Source: Piezodorus guildinii
Taxonomy: Eukaryota; Arthropoda; Insecta; Hemiptera; Pentatomidae
Direction of reading: 5' to 3'
DNA length: 64,000 nt
Assembly (NCBI GenBank): GCA_023052935.1
Contig: CM041294.1
Location: forward strand, 101,335,616 to 101,399,615
The position numbers were made by a program, and so were the translations under genes. Positions 12,273 to 24,140 of the stretch are shown here, in pieces; position 1 is the stretch's first letter; every line of letters begins with the position of its first letter. Under the pieces are notes generated by a model. It saw only the letters and a program-made list of their open reading frames with translations. It had not been told where the DNA came from and searched no databases.

Positions 12273-12984
12273 TTGTACCTGATCATCTATATCGGTAAAC
12301 CGTGACAATCCGAATTCTAAATACATTTTTCTGTGGAAGCTTTTAGTAGAAAATTCTTAGTGTCCTTTTTTTTTTTTTTTAATTTTTTTTTAAGGTAAAT
12401 ATTTTAAATGTAAAAAAAATATACAATACCTAATAAAATAAAAAAAAAAAACTAGAGGAAAAAAGCTATGTAAATGTAACTATCAACTGATTAGCAATGC
12501 TTTACATTTATAAGTATATTCTTTTTGATTGAGATGTTGACAGCGGTCCAATTATCTTATTATAAAGGGGAGAGATCTATTTATTCTGCGGATCGCAATC
12601 AGGGTTGCTTGGCCTGCTTTATTAATTGCACGCATCTCGCCGTTGCATAACATATTAATTGCCACCTTATAATTAGCTCAGCTATTACTGGAGCCTTGCA
12701 AACAGAGGCCAAAGGACAATGGGCGGCTCGTCACGGATATCAGTCCCGGCTGGGGGCAGATCAAAATGTCTCATAGGTTAATAACAGAATCAAAGGCTCT
12801 TTCCACATCTAAGCTCTATAGCGTTAACTCATAGTCTGTATTCACATCATAGCAACATTTCCAAACTAATGCTTTAAGGCTTCTCAAAACCTTGGCGTCT
12901 TTCAAGTACGTATATCGTTAGGTTGATCAGAGCAACATTATAAGTCTATCGTGGGGTGGGAACAGAACAGTGGACTGGGCATGT
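12273..12984. other. Spacer with a GC-richer, TAATT-rich patch
   Basis: 12273-12580 is AT-rich with A/T runs. 12590-12780 is distinctly less AT-rich and carries TATTAATTGC twice (near 12620 and 12655) and ATAATTAGC near 12669, i.e. homeodomain-type cores. No frame reads as protein for more than a few tens of codons. A conserved non-coding element is one explanation; it is inference only. Confidence 0.3.
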
Positions 12985-13145
12985 TTATTTTCACTTACAT
13001 ATTTATGAAATACATAATAAAAAAAATATTGCGAACGTTAAAATTTTCGAAGTTTTCAATGTAAATACAATCTTCAGGGTCTCCGAGTCCAAATGAACAA
13101 TGTCCACAAAAAGTGTATGTGGTAAGTCTATCTCTAGAACAAATA
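12985..13145 (+). repeat. Unnamed 'ACTTACCT' repeat family, copy 3 (left-end fragment)
   Basis: It begins 'ttttcacttacatatttatg', followed by 'attgcgaacgttaaaattttcg' and the 'gggtctccgagtccaaatga' block, and stops around the 'ggtaagtctatctctag' position. The rest of the element is missing. Confidence 0.8.
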
Positions 13146-15550
13146 CATGCCTGCGCTGTTACAGCATATTCTAACCACAATCACCATTTGTGTTTTAATT
13201 CCTGCTAATATTTTTTATTATTAGTGTTTTGGTTTCGTAGGCATTTTATCCAATCAGGCAGGTGAGGTTGATAGGGAGAAACAAAAAACACATGAAAGAT
13301 GCAAGCCTCTCCTAAAGGAAAACTTCCACGCAATCTTCTCTGTTACAATCTCGTGGTTTGGGTCTCGCAGAACGATCCCAAGCTAACACGGAGCTTTCTA
13401 GATATAGGAATAGGGATGTTCTGATTTTTGTCAAAATGTGATACTTGACTCTGAGAATTATCCATCACCATTTTATGGTTAGCAGTGTCCCAATCAATTT
13501 TCTTTCTTCTTTTTTATTTTTTTATTATTAGAAAAGTAATATTTAAAAAATATTACACAATCGCAAAGAAGGTAAATTAGGCATTGTTTTTATGCTTATG
13601 TTTAGCATGTTTTTATGAATTATCTAATTTAGATTGATTAAGCATGGTTTGTAACCAATATATTTGGGCAGCATGACGTTCAACAAAGCATTATTCTCTC
13701 TATTGATACTGATTATATTTATTTTTTATATTAAATAATAATATTGTGTGGATTATTGATATTCAACTAATTTTGAGTGATAATGTTCTCCTTTTTAACA
13801 TTAAATGTATCGTACTAAAAATATAATAGTCTTTTTTACACTGCAAGACTTAGAATTGTGTTCAAACAAATTAAATTAGGTAAAATGTTTTCTCTTCAAA
13901 CCTTTATGTTTATCTAAATATTTTACTCTTTTTACTTTTTACAATACCTAGAAAACGCTTATATATATATATATATATTATATATATATATATATATAAA
14001 AATACTTACCTTATAAATAAATGATATGGTTAATGTATTAATGTACTTTTTTTCATCGTTATTGATCTATAAGTTCAGTGTTATTAACTACTTATCAGTG
14101 TTTTTTATGTATATAGGTATTTCTATAAGAAAAGTACCTAAACGTTAAATGTACTGCTTTCAAGAAAAAAAAAAAATCCAATTTATTAAATTTTATTAAA
14201 TTAAATTCCGAGACTGATAAAGTAAAGTCCATTGATGCACAAATATTTAGAAGAAGATATCATAGCTTTGTTCTGTTGAGTAAATCATTATTATAATTTT
14301 TATAAGGGTTAATTTCAAATCATTCAATGAAAATAACTATATTTATATAATCATTTAATTTAAATAAACATAAAAATGTTAAAATAGGTTGAGGCTATTT
14401 AAACCCACAATAATTCAAGTCACGATACTGAATGAGGATAAATTGAATCTGATGTAGTCTATTGAGCTATGCAAATAACTTATCCTACAACTTATCTTGG
14501 ACTTCAGATCTTGCTAAATTCCAGAAGGAGATTTATTGCAAAATACAGCAAACGCCATATTATCAAAGCTTAAAAGGTTTAAGATTTATTTCTCAAAGTG
14601 CACAATGATTTATACTTTCGTAATAGTCATTCAATCCACTTTGGTTGTTAATTAATATTTTTGTTCTAGTAAAAACAAAAGCTGTATATGAATTTGATAA
14701 TCGTATTGTTTTGTTCTTTATCTTATCCAATAAAATTATTAGAGATATTAGAGCTAACTTATTACTGATTTTCTGCTTTTCTTCAAGAACCAAAGTCATC
14801 TTTGCTCATCGAATGTCCTCTTAAAAACTTATCTAAAGATCATTAAAATGCAATCAAATTAAATATTAAAATTCTTCATTTAAATATTTTTTTCGGTATG
14901 TGTCTCAATTGGACATAGGAAACAAAAGTACAAACATTATGGTAGTTCTAATTACGCGTAACAGGATCGTTTTAAGTATATTCTTGTGACCGTAGAAACA
15001 TTATCAAAGAAACGTTTCAGCATAAACATTTTGAATAAAATTCACAATACTAGGGAATCATATTCCTTAATTTATTTAATAAATAAATAAAGCTACTCAT
15101 TGCAAAATAAAACAGAATAAATAATGTGATTAATAATATATACATGAAAAACAAGTTGCCTCCAACAAACCTAGTCTTATGATGCTTAGGGGTGATGGTC
15201 TAACTTCTCTGGAGATCAAGATCTTCTGGGAATTGATTCATAAATATAATTTATTTAAATAACTCAAAAGTAGAACAAACCGACCTATACAATAAATTAA
15301 TATATAATTAATTAATTAATATATAACTAGCCCTAACATTGGCATTTAATCTATCTAAAAACAAATTATTTTAAACATGTTATAATTATCTAATTATTAC
15401 AGTATCAGTCGTAAATATTTAATTAAGTTTTAATATTTATTTTTATAACTTAAATAAATGCCAGGTAAAAATCATTTTATAGACCTTAGTACATAAAGTT
15501 TTTGAATGGCTCTTGTAACTTGCCGATGTACTTATACATTAAGCCATAAG
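13146..15550. other. AT-rich spacer with an (AT)n tract
   Basis: An AT microsatellite lies at about 13960-13998, interrupted once. Small frames near 14593-14799 show no recognisable motif. Confidence 0.5.

Positions 15551-15609
<59 letters not shown>
15551..15609 (+). repeat. 59-nt poly(A) tract
   Basis: 59 uninterrupted A residues. No AATAAA lies just upstream and no recognisable retro-inserted sequence precedes it, so it could be a homopolymer expansion or the tail of an unrecognised retrocopy. Confidence 0.95.
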
Positions 15610-15610
<1 letters not shown>

Positions 15611-15639
15611 GATATTTTTAATCTCTTAATCAAGATTTA

Positions 15640-15905
15640 TTAAAGCATAATTTTATGCATATTAATTTTTCAAATGTAATCGTTTTTTCTATGAACAACC
15701 GCTTTGGAGTTAATAAACCATTGACGAAATTTTTCTTTAATAACATTGGAACGCGTATAAAGAACGTAAACACCTGACATCCATCTGTTTGGTTGTCTGA
15801 AAAAAATGCAGGATTTCGATTTTTTTTTTTTAAATTTACACACATTTTATTTAATCAGCATCGATACATTTCTGCCAACGTGTGACCTACCTTTCCATTC
15901 TCTAA
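15640..15905 (-). pseudogene. Possible mariner-type transposase C-terminal remnant
   Basis: On the minus strand near 15860-15885 one frame reads TRWQKCIDAD, resembling the Arg-Trp-x-Lys-Cys-Ile block near the C-terminus of mariner transposases. Stops follow at once, and the downstream frame shows only a weak trace. No terminal inverted repeat was identified. Low confidence; the match is one short block read by eye. Confidence 0.3.
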
Positions 15906-17470
15906 AAATATTTCAAACATTGAATAGGTTATTATCATTTAAAAAAAAAAATGTTTTCATTTTTATTTAAATTAATACGTCAGCCAATGTGAATTATTTT
16001 TCAAGCAAAATGCTTTAATACTTGTCAAACACCTGTATGTTTTCTAGATCGGTTTTGTAAAGTTACGATCAAATTTAAATATACTATTTAAATTAAATAT
16101 TTGATTTCTATGCTAAACGGAAATATCTGTTTATATGCAGAATTAAAACCCTTGGTTATATCACAAAGAAATGATTCGACTACAGCTTCCTTATATATTA
16201 TAATAATATACATATATAATAATATTACAATATATATAAGAATATTACCTAACAAAACTAATTCTATAAATCTTTCGTTGGAATTTTACTTAAAGCTGTT
16301 AAAACAATCCTTTTTTTTTTAAGTGATTGTAAATCAACGTGTAGCATTATAACAATGCCTGCCTCATGTTTATAAACGCTCGAACACTGCACAAATGCAA
16401 TGGAAAGTGTAACTTGCATTCGCATATTGCGTTATCGAATCTTGTTTCACAATCGAACGTCAATAAACCCAGCCTTCGCTACTATGAAAACTAACAAGAA
16501 TGCGTTAGCTGTTTTTGTAATGGAGGAAAAAAAAAAAAGTCTAGTCCGTTAAGAAATGAGATCAACTCCAAAATGGGGCCAACAGAAACTTTATTCTGGA
16601 CTGAACCAATTATTGGTTCGGCGGACCGAAAGTGGCCCAATCATCTAATACCGTTTCATTTCCAACTTGGTTTCCATACAGACATTGCTTTTAAATCATT
16701 ATTACCTCATATGCGTCTCTCTCTCGGTTAAGTTAAGGGACAGCATATTGACCATCCATCATAGTTAGCTATCAATTTAGTAGCTATATAAGCCAATGTT
16801 GATAGGTGAATTGCACATTTGAGAGCATGTATATATTTCATTGATATGCAAGACGCGTCTTATAACGAAATGGTTTCACTACCTTTCATCACACAGATCT
16901 TGCCCAAATGTTTCAAAATGTTATCGATACCTTGATAATTAACTACCGGTAGTGATAGTTGCTGAAGAAGGTTAGAAATTATTATAAAAATTAAAATGTT
17001 TTCTTCCTCATCTACACAAACGCATTCTCCGCACTATTAAATCTTTTTTAATACCTATATATTTATTTATATGATAGAAAATATAATTGATACGATAATT
17101 ATAGCAATATATAATGCCAATATATATTTGCATAATAATTTATAAGTAGCTAATATACGTTAGTTGTGTAACCAACACGAAGCTAACTGTAAATGGTGTA
17201 CATTAATACATCGGGTATAAGCTTTTTGTTTTAGCCGTTTAAATTTGAACTCGACAAGGACATAATTTTGATAAGTATTTAACATGGTAACCGCATAAAA
17301 TCGACAAGAAACTTCGCTTAGAGTCATACTACTTTTCTCGTGAACAAAAATTTATTACATTAGTGGCATGTAGTGGATGTGTGACAGAATTGTTCTTATT
17401 GACTGTAGAACAAATCAACTCGGGAAATCACTAAGTTATTAAATTTAAAATTATGCTATAACTTTGTTGC
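15906..17470. other. Spacer with a less AT-rich stretch at 16330-16760
   Basis: No coding content recognised. 16576-16638 holds nested inverted repeats: GGGCCA/TGGCCC outside and GAACCAAT-T-ATTGGTTC inside (16603-16619), with CCAAT cores in both orientations. It could be a regulatory element or the trace of a small hairpin element. Confidence 0.35.
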
Positions 17471-18325
17471 AAAAACATCTAGGGAGCGCATCACAAGACT
17501 TTTACTTACACCAGTTGTTAAAATCAATTTAAAAACTTTTAAATAAAGTTAGAGATGAAAATAAGTTAAAGAATTACTATTACAATTATTAATTATATTA
17601 TCATCTACGACAGTCACGTAAACAACTTTTATTCGCTTTTAATCACTCTCCTTTACATTTTTGAAGATTGGGTGTAAGTTAATATTTCTTTTTCTAAAAC
17701 CTACAGGACCTATCTAAAATCCAACGATACATACATGTTATTGTTTTATGTTAAAAATAAATAAATTAAAAAAATATTTTTGTTCGTTTCTCCTTCAGTT
17801 GGTTATCATATTCGTTCAGCTTGTTTACTTACCCGTTACTTATCAACGCTAACAAGATGGCATGATTAATTTTTTAAAAACAAACTTTAAAAATTCGGCT
17901 TTTTAAGCCCTTCCAAACTTTATTAATCAGAATTAATCCTACCTGAAATTTAAGTCCATTTAATTTTACACCCCTATAAAAAAAAAGAAACTCACTTAAT
18001 AAAAACTGTTTTTTTTTTGAGAAAATCGTGATAAAGTTGTGAAACGCATGGAATAAAGTGGCTTTTCTTGTTTTTCGATTTGTTTTAAAAACTTTCTGTA
18101 ACATTTCAGGCATGTACACTTCTAATGTATGAAATATTCTTTTTTATGATCATAAGTTTTGGCAAAGACTCACCATACACATATACGTTTTAGCGGGACA
18201 TGGACTAGGAGACCCTAAAACGTCAATTTTTTTTATCAAAAACTGGAATTAGAAAAATTCCAAGATCGCAATAATTTACTTTACTACATATTTCAAATAT
18301 GTAAAAAGTAAGAGTAAAAAAATAA
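17471..18325 (-). repeat. Unnamed 'ACTTACCT' repeat family, copy 4
   Basis: Minus orientation. The family right end appears first (aaaaacatctagggagcgca then 'acttttacttac', 17471-17510). The diverged body follows, then the 'tttgagaaaatcgtgataaag' block near 18017, 'ggcaaagactcaccatacac' near 18161, and the left end near 18280-18325. The middle is highly diverged, so this is an old copy. Confidence 0.78.
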
Positions 18326-19025
18326 ATACATGCTTTTGCACGAAAACTTTTGAGGCATGGGAAAATCAGATCTTATCGTAGGTCACCATCAGTGTAGGTC
18401 TAAATATAAAACGGAAGAAAAACTGATTCTATAAATTTAAATCCTAGCGGAAAAGACTGCTCCCGATTTACAGCTTTTTCTTTTTTTTTTTTTTTCTACG
18501 AATATCTAATATCTGGTATAACGCTTAATTATGAAACCTCAACTTGTGAAACCTATTGAAACCTTAATTTGGGCTCTAACGAAATCATTATGGAATTTCG
18601 GATTTCTGTGTATCTTGAAATATGTTACGTAAATGTTTGTCTTGTAAGTCCCAAATTTTCACACGGAAGCCTGGAGAATGAACGTTTATGTATTAAAAAA
18701 AATTGCCTTTACCAATAAAGCACAGACTGGGAAGTTTTGATCGTTGGACTAAGGCGGTCATCAATCTGCAATTAGTGGTAATTCAATTCTTCACTTTAGT
18801 TATATAGGAATGCTCGTAAGGTCGTATTAGGAGGAATTAAGAATAGGAAATAATTTTATTCTAGAACTAGGTATAACAATTATTTACAATTTAAATATAT
18901 AATATTGTATTATATGTCTATAAAATAAAAAATAACATAGTTAATTATTATTTACAATGGTGAGACTTCTTTATTCTCTTATTATAATATACAACTCAAA
19001 AACTATTATGGTACAAAAGAACCTA
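18326..19025. other. AT-rich spacer, no gene seen
   Basis: It includes a T-run near 18479-18495. Nothing else recognised. Confidence 0.5.
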
Positions 19026-19923
19026 AAAAAATCTGGTGCGGGCAACACACGACTTTCACTTACCTCGACTATTAAAATCAATTTCAAAACTATTAAATAT
19101 ACTTCAATTTGAAAAATATTTTAAGTTGATTTCAATAAAACGAGACTTAATTTTCATTGGAAACATATGATTTAGAATAAATAATATAGCTACATTAAAT
19201 AATTAATCAGTAATATGTTTATTGCCTAATTTTCACTCTATATTACATTATACAAATATGTTTATCAGATATTTTTTTTTTAAATCTTTCTTTTTCCAAC
19301 GGTATATTATACGCCTATATTACTGTTCTTATTAAAAAAAATAAAATAAAACATTACTTTAAAAAAGTAGTTTATCCTTTAGTTTTTCATCAAATTCGTC
19401 CAACATGTATATTTAGCCTTTTTTTATAAATTCCATTAAGATGATATCGCTAATCTTTTGAAATGTACAAAATTAAAGGTAGTTTTGAGGTAGAAAATTT
19501 AAAATATTGGCATTTAAACCCTATAATACTATTTCAATCAGAATGAGACGTACATGATATAAAAGTCTATTAAATTTTGCATTAGTATAGGGAGTTTAAT
19601 CAAAATCGTTTGAACCGTTTATGAGAAAATAGTAAAAAGGTGCAAAATGCATGGTATTAAGTAGCTCTTTTGGTTTGCCGATTTTGATGAAAAAAATGCT
19701 GTAACATTTCTGGCGTAAGGTTGTCTTAAATATTAAAGTTCAGTTCCGTACGACTTGTTTTTGTGCTAGGCTTACCATACACGGTTTTTTTGTGCATTGC
19801 TCATTTGTACTCAGGGGACCCTAAATCGTGTATTTCCGTCGAATACTCGAATTCGAAAATTTTCATGATCGCAATACTTTCTCTTACTGTATATTTCATT
19901 TGTAAGTAAGTGAAAGTAAAAAT
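19026..19923 (-). repeat. Unnamed 'ACTTACCT' repeat family, copy 5 (full length)
   Basis: Complete copy in minus orientation. The right end aaaaaaatctggtgcgggca plus ACTTTCACTTACCT lies at 19026-19064, and the left end 'gtaagtaagtgaaagtaaaa' at 19902-19921. All internal blocks are present in reverse order, including 'ctttccaacggtatat' (as 'tttttccaacggtatatt' near 19290) and 'ttgatgaaaaaaatgctgt' near 19685. Length about 0.9 kb, like copy 6. Confidence 0.9.
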
Positions 19924-20044
19924 ACAAAAAAAAAAAAAAAAATCTGTGGGCAATTGTATTCAATATAATGAATTGACAAACATAATTTATATATAGGCAG
20001 TAAAATTATTTTTCAGTATGTAAAATTAAAAATCATTATCCCTG

Positions 20045-20345
20045 AGCGTCTGTTTGGAGTGAAAGAAGTTACTGAAAGTTAGGATTCGGATGAGCATATG
20101 AGGAGCAGCATGACGGATATGGTTTGGTAGAGAATTCCAAAGGGTAGAAAAAGGGAGAGTGAAGGAACAGTCATAATATCTATTCTCTGGATTGGAAGGT
20201 AAAGGTGTGAATGGCCCGATCTTGTTTCATCTGAGTTTACTGAGAATTTAAATTGAAGTAGGAGATGTGGGGAGGATGCTGGGAGTTAATGGTTTGGTAA
20301 AAGTAAGATCATAAGAAATCTTTATACGAATATAGGGATGGAACC
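20045..20345 (-). pseudogene. CR1/L2-group LINE ORF2 C-terminal remnant
   Basis: On the minus strand the frame YYDCSF-x-LPFSTLWNSLPNHIRHA (about 20196-20130) matches the order at the C-terminus of copy C ORF2 (YDCSFLARSTALWNTLPSNIRHA, 42287-42355). A preceding 'ETRSG'-like block near 20225 corresponds to the ETRSRLSDL block of copy C, one frame off. Two or more frame changes and loss of the upstream RT mark it as dead. This Trp-Asn-Ser/Thr-Leu-Pro motif near the C-terminus is typical of CR1/L2/Jockey-like RT proteins. Confidence 0.72.
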
Positions 20346-20475
20346 ACTTTAACTCGGCGTATAAGTGGGTAACATTTATGCGTATTTAACGTAGTAATTA
20401 TTGGTTGAATAGACATAATGTGGGGATAAAGAGTAATTATGTTCAATAGACTGAAAAATACCTGCATTAAATTAG

Positions 20476-20900
20476 CTAAAATACCATATATTGATGTATT
20501 TTAAATAGTCTTAAAAAAATCGGCTTTTCGCTTGAGGATAAAGTCGGCCCGCGATCGGAATTTCCCTCCAGGAAGGATTTTTCTTCATCCAGCTTTCCCT
20601 GGACCCCGCATACCTCCTCGGACAGGTTAATGAAGGCACGTAGCCCATCCGAAAAGTTATGAAAGACATGCATACAGTACGCTACGGGAGGTGCATCCAC
20701 TAACCCACATCTGTCACAGGATTCAAATTAGTTGCTGTGATTGCAATAAGGACACCTTTTGGACACCTTAGTGATTGCATGACACGGCTCTGTAATTATT
20801 TCCTCTTCATTATGTTGGAATAATACTGCATTTTTGACACATACGTGCTTGCGTGATGGGAAACGCAACATTGGCCAGAGAGTTAACGCCATATCTTACC
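20476..20900 (-). pseudogene. Cys-rich coding remnant, unidentified (zinc-ribbon/OB-like look)
   Basis: On the minus strand an open stretch at 20700-20476 reads 74 residues. In the same frame upstream there is one stop, and before it a Cys-rich segment (RCPYCNHSN, stop, FESCDRCGLVDAPPVAYC, about 20765-20680). Further upstream in another frame lies RMCQKCSII near 20855, which suggests one frameshift. The C-x2-C...C-x2-C pattern followed by a beta-rich stretch (HVFHNFSDGLRAFINL) recalls the C4 zinc-ribbon OB fold of replication protein A, but this is an impression and not an identification. The stop and frameshift mean it is not an intact gene. Confidence 0.35.
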
Positions 20901-21045
20901 GAAATGCTAATGCGATACCACCCAGAACATCTTATATTCGAGCTTTATATTATTCAGAGAATATTAAATTATTTTTCAACCATGCAAAATATCTTTTATT
21001 CTCCCTAACTCATTAAAGTATTCAAGTTTATGTACTAAAAATGTC

Positions 21046-21954
21046 GTTTTTTTACTTTCACTTACTATATATAGTAAGGAAAGTATTGCGATCGTGAAAA
21101 TTTTCGAATTCCAGTTTTCAACGGAAATACACGTTTTAGGGTCCCCTGAGTCCAAATAACCAAGTCCCGAATAAAGTTCGTGTGTGTGTGTGTGTGTGGT
21201 AACTCCAAGGCGGAAACGGTAAGTCCTATAAAACTGAAATTTCATATTTAAGACAAATATACGCCCGAGACGTGACAAAACTTTTTTCATCAAAATGAGC
21301 TTACCAGAAGAGGCACTTTACACCATGCATTTTGCACCTTTTTTCGATTTTCTCAAAAACGGTTCCGACGATTTTGATTAAACTCGCTATATCGATGTAA
21401 AATTTAATGGGCTTTAATATCATGTAGGTTATATTTGGATGAAAATGGTCTGACAGGGCTTAAATGCCGATATTTTAAATTTTCTTCCCCTAAAGTACCT
21501 TTAATTTTTTAGATTCAATAATAATAACTAGATTATCTTGTTAACGCTGATGAAAAACAGGTAAATATATAAATTGAATAAATTCAATACCCAACTAAAG
21601 GAGAAAACAGAAAAAATATATTTTTAATGAAATCTTTCGTTTTTGAACATAAGAGCAGTAATATACATGTATGATATACCGTTGGAAAGCTAAAGATTTT
21701 AGAAAAAATATCATCTCATACACAAGCTTTTAGAAGTTACTAGAGAGTGTTGAGAAGAAGATAAAACTAACTGATTATTTTAGATAATAATATAATAGAT
21801 TTTTTAATAAAACATATGTTTCTTTATAAATTCAATTTGATTAATTCCTTAATAGTTTCACGTACTTTTATCTCTGACTGTATTTGAAAATTCTTTCATT
21901 GATTTTAAAAATCGAGGTAAGTGAAAGTTGTGTGTTGCCCGCACCAGATTTTTT
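21046..21954 (+). repeat. Unnamed 'ACTTACCT' repeat family, copy 6 (full length)
   Basis: Best-preserved copy. The left end tttttttactttcacttac lies at 21046-21065, then 'gtattgcgatcgtgaaaattt', (GT)n at 21179-21197, 'tctcaaaaacggttccgacg' near 21351 and 'ataccgttggaaag' near 21676. The right end cgaggtaagtgaaagttgtg lies at 21913-21932, followed by 'tgttgcccgcaccagatttt'. ACTTTCACTTAC at the left is the inverse complement of GTAAGTGAAAGT at the right. The 5'-GAG|GTAAGT at 21914-21922 is a near-perfect splice donor consensus. Confidence 0.92.
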
Positions 21955-22099
21955 AATACTATGTTTTATATAATGATTAGTATGACAAACTTAAGCAAAA
22001 TAAAAGTCTACTAAGGAGCTCTTTTCATTTTATATATATTCAAATAACAAACAATCTTCCAAAGGGTTTATTTTAATTAGATAAAATAAAAATTAAAAA

Positions 22100-22263
22100 A
22101 AACATATACCACTACAACCCATAAAAGGTCTTGGGCTCAGTAAATAAAGAGATTCGTACTGTTTCTAGGCCAACGGTAGTGCAATGAGGTGATTAGGCCT
22201 TGCTCACGCTCAGCCGCCATGTTTTCCTCCAAATATTTGGGTACCCACTATATAGAGGCTTTT
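22100..22263 (-). mobile_element. tRNA-derived SINE, family 2 (5'-truncated)
   Basis: Read on the plus strand it gives 'accactacaacccat', 'ggtcttgggctcagta', 'ttcgtactgtttctaggcc', 'tgaggtgattaggcctt' and 'gggtacccactatatagagg', very close to 52302-52460. The tRNA-like head is missing. The minus-strand 3' end runs into a T-rich tail. Confidence 0.85.
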
Positions 22264-23065
22264 ATTCACATTTTTTTTCTTTAAAAAACATATCTTTGCT
22301 AAGATGGCAAAGTGGTAGAAGTCATTTGTCTAGAAATGAAAATTTTTCAGATTGTAGAGTGTCCATTCGTTTGTGTTTTGAAGGTTCGTTTTTTTTTTTT
22401 TTAAGAGGGGGATTTGGTTACTCATATACTAAAAGAGAAACACTTATAGGATTATGGTACCTTCTAAACATAAACAAATGACACTCCAGAAAGTAAAAAA
22501 TAAAATAAAAATTAATTATAGAAAAAGTGATTTATAACATTTTGCTATCTGAGCACAGATTTCATATTTGATCAATTCTGAAGAAGATAACATATTTAAC
22601 TTGGTTTTATATTGATAAATAGATTTATAAAATAATAATTATAAAACGACGATTAAAAAAAAAATATAAAAAGTAATCAACAGTAATTCGATGAACACAT
22701 GAAATGAATACGAAATAGGCTATAAAGATAAATAGTCTGTTGCAAATCATGATAAAATCTTTTTCGGCGAGTTAAGTAAAATAGGCACTTTAGTTAATAC
22801 ATGGATTGACAGTAGATTTGGGTTCTTCAACATACCTAAAAGATTATGTATAATATAAATATGCCTTAGAACAACAATCTTACTTTTTTTAATAATGTGT
22901 TATTGTAATTGTTTAATGTTTTCTAACTAGTCGTATAAAATCCAACAGGTTTTATTTTCAATATAATACTAAAATTCTGTTTTAAAGAATAATTAGCATT
23001 ATTTTATTCCTTTCCTGTTTTCCTACACATTTGCATTTAAATATATACTGTCCCTAATTTGATGA
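22264..23065. other. AT-rich spacer, no gene seen
   Basis: A small plus-strand frame at 22200-22481 overlaps the SINE and has no family motif. Confidence 0.5.
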
Positions 23066-23330
23066 TGTCCTAGGCTCCGGGTTCACACCCGCAGGTGGCT
23101 CTAGGATTTTTAATGGGAATAAAAAATCCTTAGTTATGCCGTTCTTGGAAGGAGAAGTTAAAAGGTAGACCCGAGGTAGACCTGTGCGATGTCATTTACT
23201 TGTTTAAGATCAGTATCCAAATAAAACCTCGGTAGGCAAAATTTAGGAATCCCACTTTGGCCTCGTCCGATTAGCCACATAAGCATAAAGGGACGTTATT
23301 AAATAACCAAGATGTACTAATGCTAAATAT
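23066..23330 (+). mobile_element. Possible tRNA-derived SINE remnant, third type
   Basis: It has a B-box-like GGGTTCACACCCGC at 23079-23092, then 'ggagaagttaaaaggtagac' and 'tgtgcgatgtcatttac', in a patch clearly less AT-rich than its flanks. This layout is like a tRNA-headed SINE, but only one copy is present here and the A box is not evident. Confidence 0.35.
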
Positions 23331-24140
23331 ATATTAAATTAAAAGGTTTCTGGAGGAATTAATTTTCTCTTACTGAAATACTACGAAATCATTATAGAAG
23401 CATTGCTATTGTAAAAAAAATGAAAGTTGAAATTTTTAATCTTAAAGTGTTCGAGGAATTCCAATGAAAACATGTTTTTCTAACAAGAAAGTAAAGAACC
23501 AATTAATAGTTGTTCCAGTATTTTTTAATTAACAGACATACTCTCATAGTGTAAGTTCAACATCTGGGGTGTGTAATGGCTTAGAATAAGAATGTTAATC
23601 TGTCATTATTCTTATAGCTCTGGGCTGTTGTATATTGTTATGGCTTCCGATAAGGTACTTATTTTTTATTACGATTATTATTGATTATTTAGAACGAAAA
23701 TGGAAAGATTTAAATTAGAAAATACATAAGGATTACTTATAAGAGAATTTTTCTACTGTTGTTTAATTCTTAAAAAAATATATATTTGTAATAAATAAGA
23801 CTTTCAACAATATTTTTAAGATCATAATATATAAAGACGTCTAGATTTTTAAATATATAAGCATTAAAACTAATTTATTAAGGATGTACGAATGACAAGT
23901 ACAGCATCCTTCATGATCAATTATCGATTCCCTCACTCCCTTTAGAAAGATATTTGCTAGATAATAATGGTATTTAACATTTCAAGTAATGGTCACGGTA
24001 CAGTGCTATCATAGTACAATAAAACCACATTGAATGCCACAGATCCTTGACCCAAGATCTCTGTTCACTTAGTTGTTGTTTACCAGACGAACTTTGATCC
24101 TCATATAAAAAAATATCTTAATGACTACCAAATTTGGCAT
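23331..24140. other. AT-rich spacer, no gene seen
   Basis: No coding motif or repeat boundary seen. Confidence 0.5.

Noticed and set aside
21046..21954. Helitron interpretation of the dispersed repeat
   Set aside because: No 5' TC and no 3' CTRR preceded by a hairpin at the observed boundaries. The right end is ccagattttt instead.
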